Part shown: positions 22,294 to 33,141 of the stretch, one piece after another
How the letters are laid out: each line of letters starts with the position of its first letter
How positions within the stretch are numbered: position 1 is the first letter of the stretch
Source: Argyresthia goedartella
Taxonomy: Eukaryota; Arthropoda; Insecta; Lepidoptera; Argyresthiidae
DNA: 64,000 nucleotides
Direction: 5' to 3'
NCBI GenBank assembly: GCA_949825045.1
Contig: OX463806.1
Span: 39,456,208 to 39,520,207, forward strand
Program-made: the position numbers and the translations under genes
Notes under the pieces: generated by a model
The model's input: the letters and a program-made list of their open reading frames with translations, nothing else
The model's database searches: none
Told to the model about the DNA's origin: nothing

Positions 22294-23143
22294 TACGCAG
22301 TTGTACTTGTCGACACCATCAGAAGATGCAGTAGCTGCGGCACGGCAGATCAACAGTGATCTCGATCGCATAGCGGCATGGTCTGGCAGGAACTGTCTGG
22401 TGCTGAACCCCAGCAAGTCAAAGTACATGGTACTTGGTACTCATAATCAAATCCATAATACTGTGCAAGCCCTTGCCGGCAATAATATAGCTATTATGGG
22501 GGAACCAGTGGAAAGGGTTGTAGAAGCAAAAAATCTCGGCTTACTAATTGATGGAGAGCTGCGTTTCGAAACACATATAGGCAACGTAGTCAGCAACTGC
22601 TTCTATCGCCTTAAACTTCTCTATAATATACGCGATTACCTTAGCACTGATTTGCGTGTCAGGCTAAGTGAATCGCTTATATTATCGAGATTAAACTATT
22701 GTGATGTCGTTTATGGTGGCTGTATACTTGCCCGGACAAGAAAGTTAATACAACGTGTTCAAAACGCATGCGCACGTTTTTGCTTCAAGGTCCCTCCCAG
22801 ATCCCATGTCACTCCACATTTGAACAATGCAAAACTCCTGAACATGGAAGCCCGACGAAAACTCCATTTGTCCATGTTGCTTTTTGGTGTCATACGCACT
22901 GAAGCTCCCAACTGCCTATACAAGAAGCTCCAGTTTTCCACCAGGCAGCGTAGCGTTCACAAGGAGAGAATCGTCACCCCTCAGCATAGAACGATGGCAT
23001 TCCGGGGTAGTTTCAGGTATGCGGCGTCCAAATGTTGGAATGATATTCCTCCCCCAGTCCACGAAGCTTTCAGTAGATATGCTTTTGGGCGAAAGCTCAA
23101 GGCATATTTGCTTGAACAGCAGAAACTTCCCTTCCCTGTCTGA
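22280..23143 (+). pseudogene. LINE ORF2 RT, second half
   Basis: Continues the RT in the shifted frame, beginning with the catalytic [10 protein letters not shown]. The palm/thumb and C-terminal region follows ([46 protein letters not shown]). The natural stop is at 23143, and about 460 bp of 3' UTR follows. Together with the preceding ORF it would make a complete ORF2 if the single frameshift were absent. Confidence 0.85.
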
Positions 23144-23599
23144 ACAACTCGCCGCAACTCAACTTGACGACGACGACGTAATCGCATCAGAAAAAGCAGT
23201 TGTGTTATGTCACACATTTTTAAGTTATTATTAATTTATTGTATTATTTATTTATTTATTTATTTTTCAGTTTATTCACACAGCACATATTATCTCAGCC
23301 TTGTATATACACACCGATCATAGTTTATTTAAATATAAGTAATATTATGTAAGTATTGTACGCACACTACACGGCAATTGTGGCACGTGCGGTCACTACC
23401 TGGCACTAACTGAAAATCAGCGCTGAGGGCCTCCACCCCCAGCACAATGCTGAGTTAGTGCCTTTTGCACAGCAAGAACACACCGTGACCCTGGCCAATC
23501 ATTGTTTACAATTAGTTGTGTTTTTAGATGTTTCGTTTTGTTTATTATACTTTTTTGTTTTGTCCTACTGTAAGGTGTGTTTTTTGTGTGTAATAAATG

Positions 23600-23600
<1 letters not shown>

Positions 23601-23642
<42 letters not shown>
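23601..23642 (+). repeat. (CTTT)n tail of the LINE
   Basis: About ten copies of CTTT directly after TGTAATAAATGT, closing the LINE at its 3' end. A microsatellite tail of this kind is left by target-primed reverse transcription. Confidence 0.9.
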
Positions 23643-23865
23643 ATATGAGATCAAAACCCAGATCGTTCCGGGTGAATGACTTAGTTTTCTTATACGCACC
23701 AAGGCGGATAACGGGAAGATGAATGAAGTTGGCACGTCTGTATCAAGGACCATACAAGGTCATTGAGATCGTTGGATGGTCTAATGTGCTGATTCGTCGT
23801 CTGAACTCACGGTCACGGGGCGTAATTGTTAACACAAATCGTTTAAAATGCTTTGTGCTGCGTTG
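23643..23865 (+). pseudogene. gypsy integrase C-terminus (GPY/F region)
   Basis: After the LINE the gypsy frame resumes with FRVNDLVFLYAPRRI, an in-frame TGA, then LARLYQGPYKVIEIVG, the GPY/F module at the end of gypsy integrases. Coding ends near 23865. The TGA and the upstream insertions make this a pseudogene. Confidence 0.75.
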
Positions 23866-25195
23866 AGGAGTTCGTCTGATATTAAATAATTATACATTAG
23901 GAGTATAATATAATTTTATCCCGGTTGATGGTTTGTGGTAGTGTTATGAATTGTTTATTAACCGGTGTTTCTTTTCATGTTGCTGCTGAACTATGATGTC
24001 TGATGAGGACCGCACACCAAAGACCCAAGAAATATCTGTAACATACTGGATTTCCGTGGTAGATTACCTTTATATGAGAAACTTTTATAAACGACAGTTC
24101 GAATAATTGTTTGAACCGATCGCCTGGTTTTATCTTTTAGAGCAGTATGACGATGACGACAGCAGCTATTCGTCATAGGGTTCTGTTTTGGTTCCTGCGT
24201 TCTTAAAGTATAGAGTTGGGATGATTTAGTAAGGGGAGAGTATGGGTTGTTCATAAAGTTGGTAACGAAGGTTTATCAATGAAAGTAATTTCTGATGTGG
24301 GATAACTCGGGTATTCGATACACATTCGAGATTCTTTGTAGTGTCTTAACTTGGGTAATTGGTTGCAACTCACGGCGATTATCTTAAACCGTTAATAGTA
24401 AAAGATAGTTTACTGAATTACAATGGATTAGTTGAGATGTTTGTATGTTGTAGTATCGGTTTTAAAGCTAGTTGATTTCATCGTATTATTGGAACGAATT
24501 TTAATGAACTCATTCTTAAGCTGTGGCTTAGTAATACGGTTCTATAGATTAATCCTGTTAATATGGTTGACATTTCCTATATTTGAAAATGATAATTTTT
24601 TTTCTTTAATCTTTGCCTGCTTTAATTTTTGAAATATTTCCATTCGGTGGAAAGAGTTCACAATGTGTTCACAATCTTTAAGCAAAGATCGAGTTGTGTT
24701 TATTTTAGGAACGGAGGTATTATAGTTGTCTGATAAGTTTTTCGCTAGTTTTTATTGTCAGAAAGTTTGTCGAATGGTAACCATTCGAGAAGCTAAATCT
24801 TAGCAAGATTCAGCTGTTTGCCTTCGTATTGTAAAAGAGAGTTTTCTAGTGTTAGGTAGGTTAGTGTTAAGCCGCGGATAATAGTATGATGGGATCATAG
24901 GGTGTTATAATTTAAGTTTTTTAAGGTGCATAGCCTACACCTTAAGTGTAGTTAGGTTTTGTTATTTAATGTTTAATTAAGTAGGTTAAATGGGATGGTT
25001 GGACAGATAAATATTAGGGTACTCGATGTTATTTAAAATTATGCTTGCGGCATGTTTTTTAGATTTCAAGTATAGCAAGCTCACTTAATGTTAACATTTA
25101 ATGTTTTTTAGATTTTAGACTTTGAGTTAGGGTTGCCACTTTGAAAAAAAAAAATATCCGTTGGATTTTTTTTTTTTAAGGGAGGGGGGAATGAT
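23866..25195 (+). other. gypsy 3' region, no env
   Basis: 1.3 kb between the end of pol and the 3' LTR without a convincing ORF on the plus strand. It ends in a purine tract (TTAAGGGAGGGGGGAATGAT) right before TGTAAGATTCG. No envelope-like gene was recognised. Confidence 0.6.
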
Positions 25196-25319
25196 TGTAA
25201 GATTCGATATTTGTTTATGCGATTATATTGTATACGGGCCTCTTTAGAGTGGGTGCTCACTTTGACACTGTTACTTATTTTGTAGTTTTAAAAAGAAAGA
25301 GGCTTGGATGTGAGAAGTC
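25196..25319 (+). repeat. gypsy 3' LTR (matched part)
   Basis: Matches the first 108 bp of the 5' LTR apart from a 16-bp length difference near its start and a few substitutions. After GAGAAGTC the two sequences part company, so the 3' LTR is truncated or has a different downstream half. Confidence 0.65.
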
Positions 25320-26355
25320 GCACGTAGGTAATGCTGAGCCGGTCGCAGCGGCGGCGGCGGCGGCGCTCACAAAGCGAAAGCGCGGTGCGATGCTATCAAT
25401 ACTAGACGGGCGGTAAATACAGCAACAACAGTATTCGGGACCAGTAGGAATACTTTGACGGTCGATTACAAAAAATATATACACAGATGAAATAGGGCTT
25501 GAACTTCAAGTAGATTTTTTAAGTTTTTAACTTGGTGAATTATTTCCTTATAATTTTCTTGTCCATATTTTGGACAACATCATTTCATTGGTTTTCGACT
25601 TTATTACTCAACAATAAGGTTTGAAAATCGCGGGCCATTTTTTGAAGCTCCGCCCCGTAAAGAGTTAATATGTAGCTCTAAGTTAAGTAAATTATACCAG
25701 TGACAAGTCAAATGCATTTGATTGGATCACCAACAATTTGGATCTTAACATTAACTCGTTAGCACTAATCAGGTCAGGGGACACGGGTAGGGCGGAAAGG
25801 GACAAGTATTTCCTGCTAACGTGAACGAGTTTCTCCCAGAATGCGTTTACGTCGAAGGGTTACGCACACCCGACCCGATTCTAAGAAAATGGTGTTTGAA
25901 CTTAGGGGTTGCTTTGGTTGGTTAAACCACGGCTAAAACTGACTAGGAAGAAACGTACGTCCTATAAGCATAGACTAATATAATAATACAAGAAGATACA
26001 AACAATACATAATATAATACAAACATACAGATCGGTTAAATAAAGCTGGCACTTTCAACACATTTACATGTTGCGCCTGTGTAGTGTCTGTTAATAAGCA
26101 CGCGGCGTGACGCTGCACTGGATGGGCATCTAGAATAGTCTGTCTCTATCACGAGCGGTCTCACTTTAACCTAGCCAGCTCAAAACTCAGCTGGCTTCAA
26201 CAGAAGACGTCATCAGATCTTTCTTAAGTTTGTGTTTCTTTCGATCTAATTGCCTTATTTTAGTGTTGCACTATGCGCAGCACCTATCTTGCATCACATG
26301 CACACGATGACGCTAACACGTTTTAACTCAGCAGTCGTTACCAAACACTACTCGA
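25320..26355. other. no gene recognised
   Basis: Contains a GCG triplet run at 25347-25362 and otherwise unremarkable sequence. No exon or transposase could be supported. Confidence 0.45.
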
Positions 26356-26455
26356 TTTTAGGCTTAAAGCCAGGTAACGTCAGGTATAATATAGCCTAAT
26401 TTTACCTAAAAATAAAATTGTTATGATACATACTTACCTGGCTTTAAGCCTAGGT
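26356..26455. repeat. short inverted-repeat element
   Basis: Arms TTAGGCTTAAAGCCAGGTAA (26358-26377) and its reverse complement (26434-26454) enclose a 56-bp AT-rich loop. It could fold into a hairpin and is probably a tiny MITE remnant. Confidence 0.55.
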
Positions 26456-26730
26456 AAATCGCTGCCTGCTGTGCACGTTACGGTGCATCGTGCCACATTC
26501 TTAGACTCGATCAACTCTTTTGTGTGTTGCCAATGACTCGAAAATTGAGGGCTGTAATGAAGCTGGCTTCAATTGCCGACATTTCTAAAACTATACGCGC
26601 GCAATGTTGCTGAGCTTCAAAACGGATATGACATTTATTTTAGGAGTTAACAGGGAAATTAGCAGTTTGGGGCTAAATTCGTCGCGAGGGAGACAACAAT
26701 TTTATTATAAAATTGCTATATTTTCTTCCA

Positions 26731-26931
26731 GGATGGAAAAATTCAAACGTGGGCAGTTGATTAATTCACATGCACGGCGATTGGTGTTTTTATGTACATT
26801 TATTTCTTAAACGAAGCCAATGTATTTAAAAAAGATCATGATGGTTATTTTAATGAAGCTCTGGACCGTGTTAAAAAGGCTACAGGAATTTCACGGCGAA
26901 CTTTCTTGAAGCAAATGAATTTCGAAATATG
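26731..26931 (+). pseudogene. N-terminal fragment of a long-spacer Tc1/mariner transposase
   Basis: MEKFKRGQLINSHARRL in one frame and then, after an extra T near 26787, YFLNEANVFKKDHDGYF and RVKKATGISRRTF in another. This resembles the N-terminal HTH of the transposase at 62186 (YFLTENDKFK, then RVSEASGIS). It stops after about 65 residues with no catalytic domain nearby. Confidence 0.6.
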
Positions 26932-26994
26932 ATATATAATTTTCATACAATGCTCAAATAACTCCCAACTGTAAATAACTTGAGAAAAAAGATA

Positions 26995-29165
26995 CATACA
27001 TACATATGCTGACGCTTATTTCCCGGAAGATGGGTAGGCAGAGGCCAAAGACCTACACCTGCTACGATCCTGGCATACCTCTCTCGCTTACTCAACATTC
27101 ATAAGTCTCTTCATGAAAGCTCGCCGGTTTCGAGTACTTCGTATTTGCCCCTTCACAAATGAATCGCCGATTTGGTCTTTATAGGACCTTCTTGGACGAC
27201 CCCGTCCGACGGCTCCTTTCAAACCCACTGCATAAATCTCTTTCGTCAATCTCCTTTCATTCATCGTTTCAACGTGACCAAACCATCTAAGCTGGCCTTC
27301 TCTATCCTTGTCATTATATCTTCATTTAGTCCACAGCGTTCCCTTATAACTTCATACTTCAATCTATCTTACAATGTTACTCCACATATACTCCTCAAAG
27401 ACCTCATTTCTACAGCATTTATTCTGCTTTCATGCTTCTTCTGCCATACCCAACATTCGCTCCATCAGTGTCGCATACATCAATTTCGGACTAAACACTC
27501 CATTATTAATCACCAAACGTGCCTTTTGGGGCACTGTTTGCTACTCATCAAGGAGTGCAGTGCCCCATTGATTTTATTGCCCGCACTCAGTCTCCTTTCA
27601 ATAACACCCTCACATTTCCTTTCTCTCGTAAACATACTACCCAAGTATAGGTATATAAACTCATTCATTTATTCCACTAGTTCATCATCAATCATAATCA
27701 CGCATTCAGTTACTTCTTCCTCTCTTTCTAAAACCATGACCTTCGTTTTACTTACATTCTCTATCATTCCCTCCTTCTTAAGTGATTCGTTCATGAGAGT
27801 TAGCATCTCCTGCAGCTCACCCACCGACGACGCAAGAATAACTGGATCATTCGCGTATAAAAGGCACTTGATAAGTAACTCTCCCATTTGCATCCCACAA
27901 TCACGCTCTTTCAAATCATTCAAACAACTATCTATGGACAGATTGAACAGCCATCGCGATGCTACACAGCCCTGTCTCACACCAAGTCCGATGTTAAACC
28001 AGCCCGTGTAAGCACCGTTCATCCTGATGCATGCACTGGAGTCGTCGTACAAGGACTTCAGTGAACGAATCATTTGTCTGTCCACTCCATACACGGATAG
28101 TGTGTCCCACAAATAATTCCTCATCACTTTATCATATGCCTTTTCTAAGTCTAAGAAAGCGCAGTAAACTTTTTGCCTCAATGCCAGATGCTTTCCGCAT
28201 CGTAGAGCAAAGATCAGATCCCATTTCTCTTCTGAATCCCCCTTGCGCATCCTAGATATTTTCCTCGGTTTTCCACTCGATCAATCAATATTTTTGCATA
28301 CAATTTACCGACGATGCTGGGAAGACTAATGCCGCGGTAGCTTTTACAGTCCTGCTGTGAACCCTTCCCCTTATATAGCGGGACGATAACAGCCTTGCAC
28401 CAGTCTCCTGGCACCCGCCCGATCGCAGCATATATTAAAGAGTCGGTACAGACTAGCCACGACGCCATCTCCTCCCCTCAGAATCTCTAACGATACTCTA
28501 TCATACCCCGCCGCTTTACCTGTTTTCCTACTTTTCATCGCATATAGTGTTTCTTTTATGCTTATATTATCACTTTCGTACTCAACTTCAGTCATTGTAG
28601 TATCCTCAGCGACAGCTACGGGTACGGTATCTACTATGGGTGAGGAGGATGTGCTTGCAGCTACACATCCAGTCCTCTCACATTCGAAAAGACTCTCAAA
28701 ATATTCCTTCCACCGATCCAGAACATTTTCTTCCTCATTCAAAAAATCACCACTTTTACTTCTAATTACATTGAAATTAGTTTTTTTTTTACTTTCCTCG
28801 GGCATCCTTCACCAATTTCCAAATCATCTTGATGTTGGCCCGGAAATTACCAGAAAACCAAATCGCAATTTTATTTGTTCTTTCTTTGCTGTCACACATT
28901 CTTTTAACAGTCTTTTGAAGACTCTATACTTCTCAATCGATCCATCCACATATTCTTCATTTATTCTATCACCATTTATTCTCCTGTTAGCTTTTGTAGC
29001 TAACCAGTCCAAACATGCATTTTTCTTACCATCCACCACCTTTCTTACTTCATCATCCCACCAGACAGCCTGTTCTGGTCTTTATCTTTCTTCCTTTAGG
29101 TCTCACCTCAAACTTCTCTTGCAGACTATATCACTTGTTCAGGCATCTCAGCACCTAATGACCTC
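26995..29165 (-). mobile_element. RTE-type LINE, 5'-truncated
   Basis: A minus-strand non-LTR element. Coding runs from about 29120 to 27070 in several frames. It ends near 26995 in TATGTATGTATC repeats, the microsatellite-like tail usual for RTE elements. The 5' endonuclease part is missing. The protein segments and the C-terminal REGQLRWFGHVETMNERRL resemble insect RTE endonuclease-reverse transcriptases. Confidence 0.75.
27070..29120 (-). pseudogene. RTE reverse transcriptase, degenerate, YAND active site
   Basis: Order of pieces on the minus strand: VVDGKKNACLDWLATKANRR (about 29039), VLDRWKEYFESLFE (about 28720), GRVPGDWCKAVIVPLYKGKG and YRGISLPSIVGKLYAKIL (about 28400), FLDLEKAYDKVMRNYLW, VGVRQGC-like (LGVRQGCVASRWLFNL), LLYANDPVILA, and finally RWFGHVETMNERRLTKEIY. 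The catalytic YADD is YAND here, so one catalytic Asp is lost. At least three frameshifts separate the parts. It was recognisably an RTE polymerase and is inactive now. Confidence 0.8.
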
Positions 29166-29414
29166 GTAGGGGCCCATCAGCTACGAGGTAGCGTGACGAT
29201 CAGGTGCCAAGAAGTGATGAACTCGGCGATTCACCGAGCTAAAGTTATGTGGGGTAGATCTAACCTGGTCTGTGCTTCGGTCCCGTCAACCTCCCTTCTC
29301 TCTGCAAGGTCCGGGCGCGCCCTAGGCTCTTCTTGGTAGACAGGTTCTTCAGCCAACCAGGTATGACTGGCGGGCCAGCGTGGTGAGCACAGTGGTCCAA
29401 CACAGGTTATGTTT
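29166..29414. other. no gene recognised
   Basis: Between the RTE and the putative BEL LTR. There is no ORF worth calling. GC content is higher than in the surroundings, and the sequence may belong to the 5' part of the RTE or to a lost element. Confidence 0.4.
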
Positions 29415-29682
29415 CTACTGGTAAATACAAATCGGGCACGAAAATCCGAACTATATCTGGTTCGAGAGACAACGGCACACTCAGCTATATTAATAATCCT
29501 GAGGGAATCCCGAATACATTCCAGATGCCCTTTGATTTAATTTCAACAATCTAATCCAAACGCGTTTTCATTGCGGGGTTTTTTCCGTCTGTCCGTTGTC
29601 AAAACTGCCAGATTGACAGCTAACGTCAAATTAAAATGACCGTTCAGAAACCATCGATCGAATATCGATTTGGAATCGAACA
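29415..29682 (-). repeat. probable BEL 3' LTR
   Basis: Follows the end of pol and a purine-rich stretch (GGGCGGGTGAT) on the minus strand and starts TGTT. The far end is guessed at an AACA about 268 bp on. There is no second LTR in the window to compare it with. Confidence 0.4.
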
Positions 29683-29714
29683 ATCACCCGCCCGGACAGG
29701 CACCCACCTGTCCC

Positions 29715-30020
29715 CTAATCTACGGGCAGCCGAGACAACGTTGCTACCGCTCGTTTTAGAACCGAGCCTCCTACTAGAACCTCTGCAGACCGGGGGTTCC
29801 CGTCCTTGCCAGGGAACAAGTTAACAATGCGCCCCCTGCGCCAACGTAGTGGCGGTAGGTTAGCATCCTTAACCAGAACGAGGTCACCAACACTAGGGGG
29901 GCTAGTTTTTTCAGTCCACTTAAGGCGCTGTTGTAAGATATGCAGATACTCGAGCGACCAACGCTTCCAGAAATTCTGAGTAAACTGCTGCAACATCTGA
30001 TACCTTGACAACCGATACAA
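29715..30020 (-). pseudogene. BEL pol C-terminal DUF5641-like region
   Basis: 101 codons: YRLSRYQMLQQF, then NFWKRWSLEYLHILQQR, then VGDLVLVKDANLPPLRWRRG and AEVLVGGSVLKRAV. This is the module that closes BEL/Pao integrases and the related DUF5641 proteins. It ends at a natural stop about 33 bp before the putative LTR. It is severed from the rest of pol by the insertion at 30037-30225. Confidence 0.8.
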
Positions 30021-30036
30021 TTTTCAATTGACAAAC

Positions 30037-30225
30037 AGAACATTTTTCTTTTTTGTTAGACAATATTGTTGCATATAAGTAGGGAGGAGCGTATGTTACT
30101 TATCCCAAAACACAGGGGAAACTCTACTTTGGGGAGTAACGACTCTTATATTGTCTGTACCAATGTATGACAAAACTGTAGCAATTTTATTGAATAAACA
30201 TGATTATTATATTATTATATTATTT
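30037..30225 (+). repeat. AT-rich insertion in BEL pol, LTR-like
   Basis: Foreign to the pol frame. On the plus strand it starts near TGTTAGACAATATTG, contains CATATAAGTAGG and GAATAAAC, and ends in TTATTATATT repeats. It could be a small solo LTR or the 3' end of another element. Exact borders and target duplication were not found. Confidence 0.35.
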
Positions 30226-30239
30226 ATTTAATTTCACTC

Positions 30240-31588
30240 CCTCGAAGGGGTGCTCGGGCAACGCGTTAAGTGGCTGTCCTATGGCCTGGGGTCAGAGCCT
30301 CCAGGTCATTTGGATCCGAGCTGAGCGGACACAACGGTCGCGAATTGAGAACGGCCTCGATCTTACAAAACAATGTCGCGAGCTCCTCAAAAGTCAGCGC
30401 GGTCTGACCTACTATACGCCCTAAGTGCGTCTTAGCTGACTTAACTACGGCCTCAAAAATCCCACCCCAGTGGGGGCAAATCGGTGGGCTGAAGGTCCAC
30501 TGTATACCCCGACGGGAGAGGGCCGTTCCAATATCCACTTCATTTACATTCAAAAAGTTTACTATCTCTCGTAAGTATCGTTCCGCACCTATGTAGTTAG
30601 TGCCGTTATCAGAGCGGATCAAAGTTGGAAGTCCCCTTCGAGAAACAAACCTATCCAAACAAGCAATGAAAGCCTCTGTCGAGAGATCAGCAACGAGCTC
30701 GAGATGTACCGCCTTGGTGGATAAACAAACAAACACACATAGGTACGCCTTGTATTGCTTAGCGGTACGCAATCGTGAACTCTTCACCATAAACGGTCCT
30801 GCAAAATCCGTACCAACACCTGAAAACGGTCTGACCTCATTCACACGATCAGGGGGCAAGTCCCCCATGAGAGGTTGCATCGTGGCAGCCTTAAGTCGAT
30901 AACAAGGCATGCACCGAAACACGATGTTCCGTATGGCACGGCGGGCAGACAAGATCCAAAACTCCCGCTGGAGCGTGGCCAACAACGCGTTACAGCCGGC
31001 ATGCGCGTTTTTAATATGACGATCAGTCACCAGCAATTTAACTAACTGTCCCCCCTTGGGGAGCAGAAGTGGGTGACGAGCCGAATACGACAGATTCGCA
31101 TTGCGCAATCTTCCTCCTACCCGAAGTAACCCGGTCGAATCAACAAAGGAGTTGAGACGCGCGACGGCTCCCTTCAATTTCGAACGTCCACTTCGTATAA
31201 TCTCCAATTCTGCCCCAAACTTCGAGGACTGTACTAACCGGACCAAATTCAACAGCGACTCGTTTCGCTCTGCCGGAGTCAGAATAGGGTTCAACGTTCG
31301 CTGATCGCGAGGAGTACGACAATTTCGAGCGAATCTCCTAATCCAAGTGGACACGTTTATCAACTTGTCAAGTGAGCTATACCGGTCCAGCAGAAACCCG
31401 GCGTCAGCGTCCTCAGCCTTCTGGGTAACATGCACGGCCGCTCTGGGGCCATGATCCGAAGATACTACTACATGGCTGTGGGGCCAGTCCGATTCTCTCT
31501 TGGCAAGCCAGGGTGGTCCCCACCACGAATGGTGTCTAACGAGTTCAGGAGCCTGACATCCCCTGGATGCACAATCAGACGGGTTCAA
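30240..31588 (-). pseudogene. BEL integrase
   Basis: A 440-codon open stretch with the H2C2-like region ([19 protein letters not shown], then CMPCYRLKA) and core triad residues: [12 protein letters not shown] (D), [13 protein letters not shown] (D) and [14 protein letters not shown] (E). The [20 protein letters not shown] signature of BEL integrases is also present. After LEALTPGH a frameshift occurs, and [12 protein letters not shown] is read in the next frame to about 30240. Catalytic residues are intact. It would insert BEL cDNA into the genome. Confidence 0.85.
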
Positions 31589-32262
31589 TTCTCCTGGTAC
31601 ATGTCTCCAGGTCAGTGGGACCTAAGACGACACAATCTGGGAGACACGGTTCGCAACAAAAACCTCTAAGTTATGGACCGAAGCCTTCAGCCAGCACAAA
31701 ACAATCTGGCTGTCCGTCCAAGCGTACACCGTATCCTCCAAAACCACTGACCCACGCAACACTGTTAGAGTGTGATTCAAAAGTTTGGTCAAAAGAGCAG
31801 CCCCGGACAGTTCCAGTTTTGGAATCGTCATCCTTGTCCGAATAGGCGCTACCTTGCTTTTTGCCAAAACCAAACGCACGTCGAACTCCCCGGTGGAGGT
31901 GACGGTTCGCAAATAAACCGCTGCCGCAAACCCTCGTTCAGAGGCATCACAAAACCCGTGAAGGGTTGCCCTGTAATCCCCAGCAGGGACCAATTTCCTC
32001 GGCAGCGATACATTATTTATGTCCGATAGCGAGGTGAACATTCGCGTCCAATCAGTCAACAAATCACCTGAGAGGTGGGTGTCCCAGGTCAACTGAGCCG
32101 CCCATAGCCTTTGCATAAAACATTTGAGAGTAAAGGTGACTGGAGAAATCCATCCATTCGGGTCGAACGTTCTCGCAATCGTTGACAGTACTGACCGCTT
32201 CGTCCAGGCCTTCGGTGTCTCTAAAACCACCCGATAGGTAAACTCATCATGGACGGGCCGGT
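31589..32262 (-). pseudogene. BEL RT C-terminus and RNase H
   Basis: The frame begins right at the LINE junction with RPVHDEFTYRVVLETPKAW and carries WISPVTFTLKCFMQRLW, then FCDASERGFAAAVYL and IPKLELSGAALL, then TVYAWTDSQIVLCWL (RNase H). The upstream half of RT, including YVDD, is missing here. It is nearly identical, in opposite orientation, to 36244-36780. Confidence 0.85.
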
Positions 32263-32272
32263 CCATTGATAC

Positions 32273-33130
32273 CAAATTGCAGTGGGGACCCCACATAGAT
32301 AAATTGGCTGGTAAATTAAGTTCTGCGGCTTACGCTGTTAGGAACATCAGACAAAGCACGGATGTGGCTACATCTAGGCTAGTATATTTTAGTTACTTTC
32401 ATAGTGTGATGTCCTATGGTATCTTGTTGTGGGGGAAAGCAGCGGATATTCAAACTATTTTTATTTTACAGAAAAGAGCTATTCGAGCAATTTATAATTT
32501 AAAACGAACAGACTCCTTAAGAGAGCTTTTTAAAGAAATTGACATACTAACAGTAGCTAGTCAATTTATTTTCGAAAATATAATGTATGTTCGCAAGAAC
32601 CTTACAACATTTTCCAAACTTAGCGACAGCTGTAATGTTAACCTAAGAAATAATCACAGACTATGTGCGCCCCGTTTTAGACTCGCGAAGGTTAGCAATT
32701 CTTTCAAGGGTCAGTGCATTCTCTACTACAATAAGATACCTCTGGAGATTTTGAAATTGCCATTTGAGCAATTTAAAAAGCATGTTAAAGCGACTTTGTC
32801 GAAAAAGGGATATTACAATGTTCAAGATTACTTAAATGACAGGACTGTATGGGGTTAATCTGGCTCAACACAGACCTTGCTGTTAATAATTTTGTAATTA
32901 TTTATTCCTGCTTATTAATCATAACAATTAAATTTTTCATATTTGTATTAGTTAAGCACAACCTATTTTTAAAAGAGATCTAAAAATAAATCTGTGGGAG
33001 TTTCTACGCCCTTCTTCTCCCACAGTGGTCCAATGTAGAGAAGAGGCAAAAAATGACGTTTGCTAAGTATATGTAAATATCTACAGTAATAAAGTACTTT
33101 GACTATTGACTATTGACTATTTGACTATTG
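32273..33130 (+). mobile_element. LINE 3' end, copy 1
   Basis: A 5'-truncated non-LTR element. It has an open frame of 193 codons for the RT C-terminal region (LQWGPHIDKLAGKLSSAAY, then SYFHSVMSYGILLWGKA and QKRAIRAIYNL), a 3' UTR and a (TTGACTA)n tail at 33097-33130. It is about 98 per cent identical by eye to 47443-48284 and starts at the same base. Both its neighbours are BEL sequence, in opposite orientations. Confidence 0.85.
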
Positions 33131-33141
33131 TCGACCAATGT

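Larger units (their letters stand above)
15326..23642 (+). mobile_element. near full-length LINE, split by a mariner
   Basis: A non-LTR retrotransposon with a 5' UTR of about 340 bp, an ORF1, an ORF2 with APE endonuclease and RT, a 3' UTR and a (CTTT)n tail (23601-23642). ATATG occurs on both sides (15321-15325 and 23643-23647) as the likely target duplication. The gypsy frame reads on across the empty site. A Tc1/mariner element occupies 16944-20315 between ORF1 and ORF2. Without it the LINE is about 4.9 kb, close to complete. Confidence 0.85.
7550..25319 (+). mobile_element. gypsy LTR retrotransposon, decayed, with two large insertions
   Basis: Homologous LTR starts (TGTAAGRTTCGATATTTG) stand at 7550 and 25196. 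Between them lie gag (8149-8868), protease (8942-9208), RT/RNase H (9244-10978) and integrase (10959-11971), then the rest of the integrase tail at 15221-15325 and 23643-23865. The integrase coding sequence is interrupted at 11971/15221 by an LTR element and at 15325/23643 by a LINE. Removing both rejoins the frame. No env ORF is seen in the 1.3 kb after pol. At least five frameshifts mark it as an old copy. Confidence 0.85.
29415..32262 (-). mobile_element. BEL/Pao element, minus-strand 3' half
   Basis: Minus-strand pol of a BEL/Pao retrotransposon, from RT/RNase H (32262) through integrase to the C-terminal DUF5641-like region (29715). A probable LTR then begins TGTTCGATTCC at 29682. The right side is cut at 32262 by a junction with a LINE 3' end. 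About 190 bp of foreign AT-rich DNA at 30037-30225 splits pol. The segment 31740-32262 recurs in inverted orientation at 36244-36780. Confidence 0.8.

Noticed and set aside
23584..23642. The CTTT repeat considered as a CRISPR-like or satellite array
   Set aside because: It directly follows the LINE polyA-type signal and ends at the target duplication, so it is the LINE tail.
27172..28011. A 279-codon open frame on the plus strand
   Set aside because: Low-complexity Ser/Leu/Ile-rich translation of the reverse strand of the RTE polymerase.
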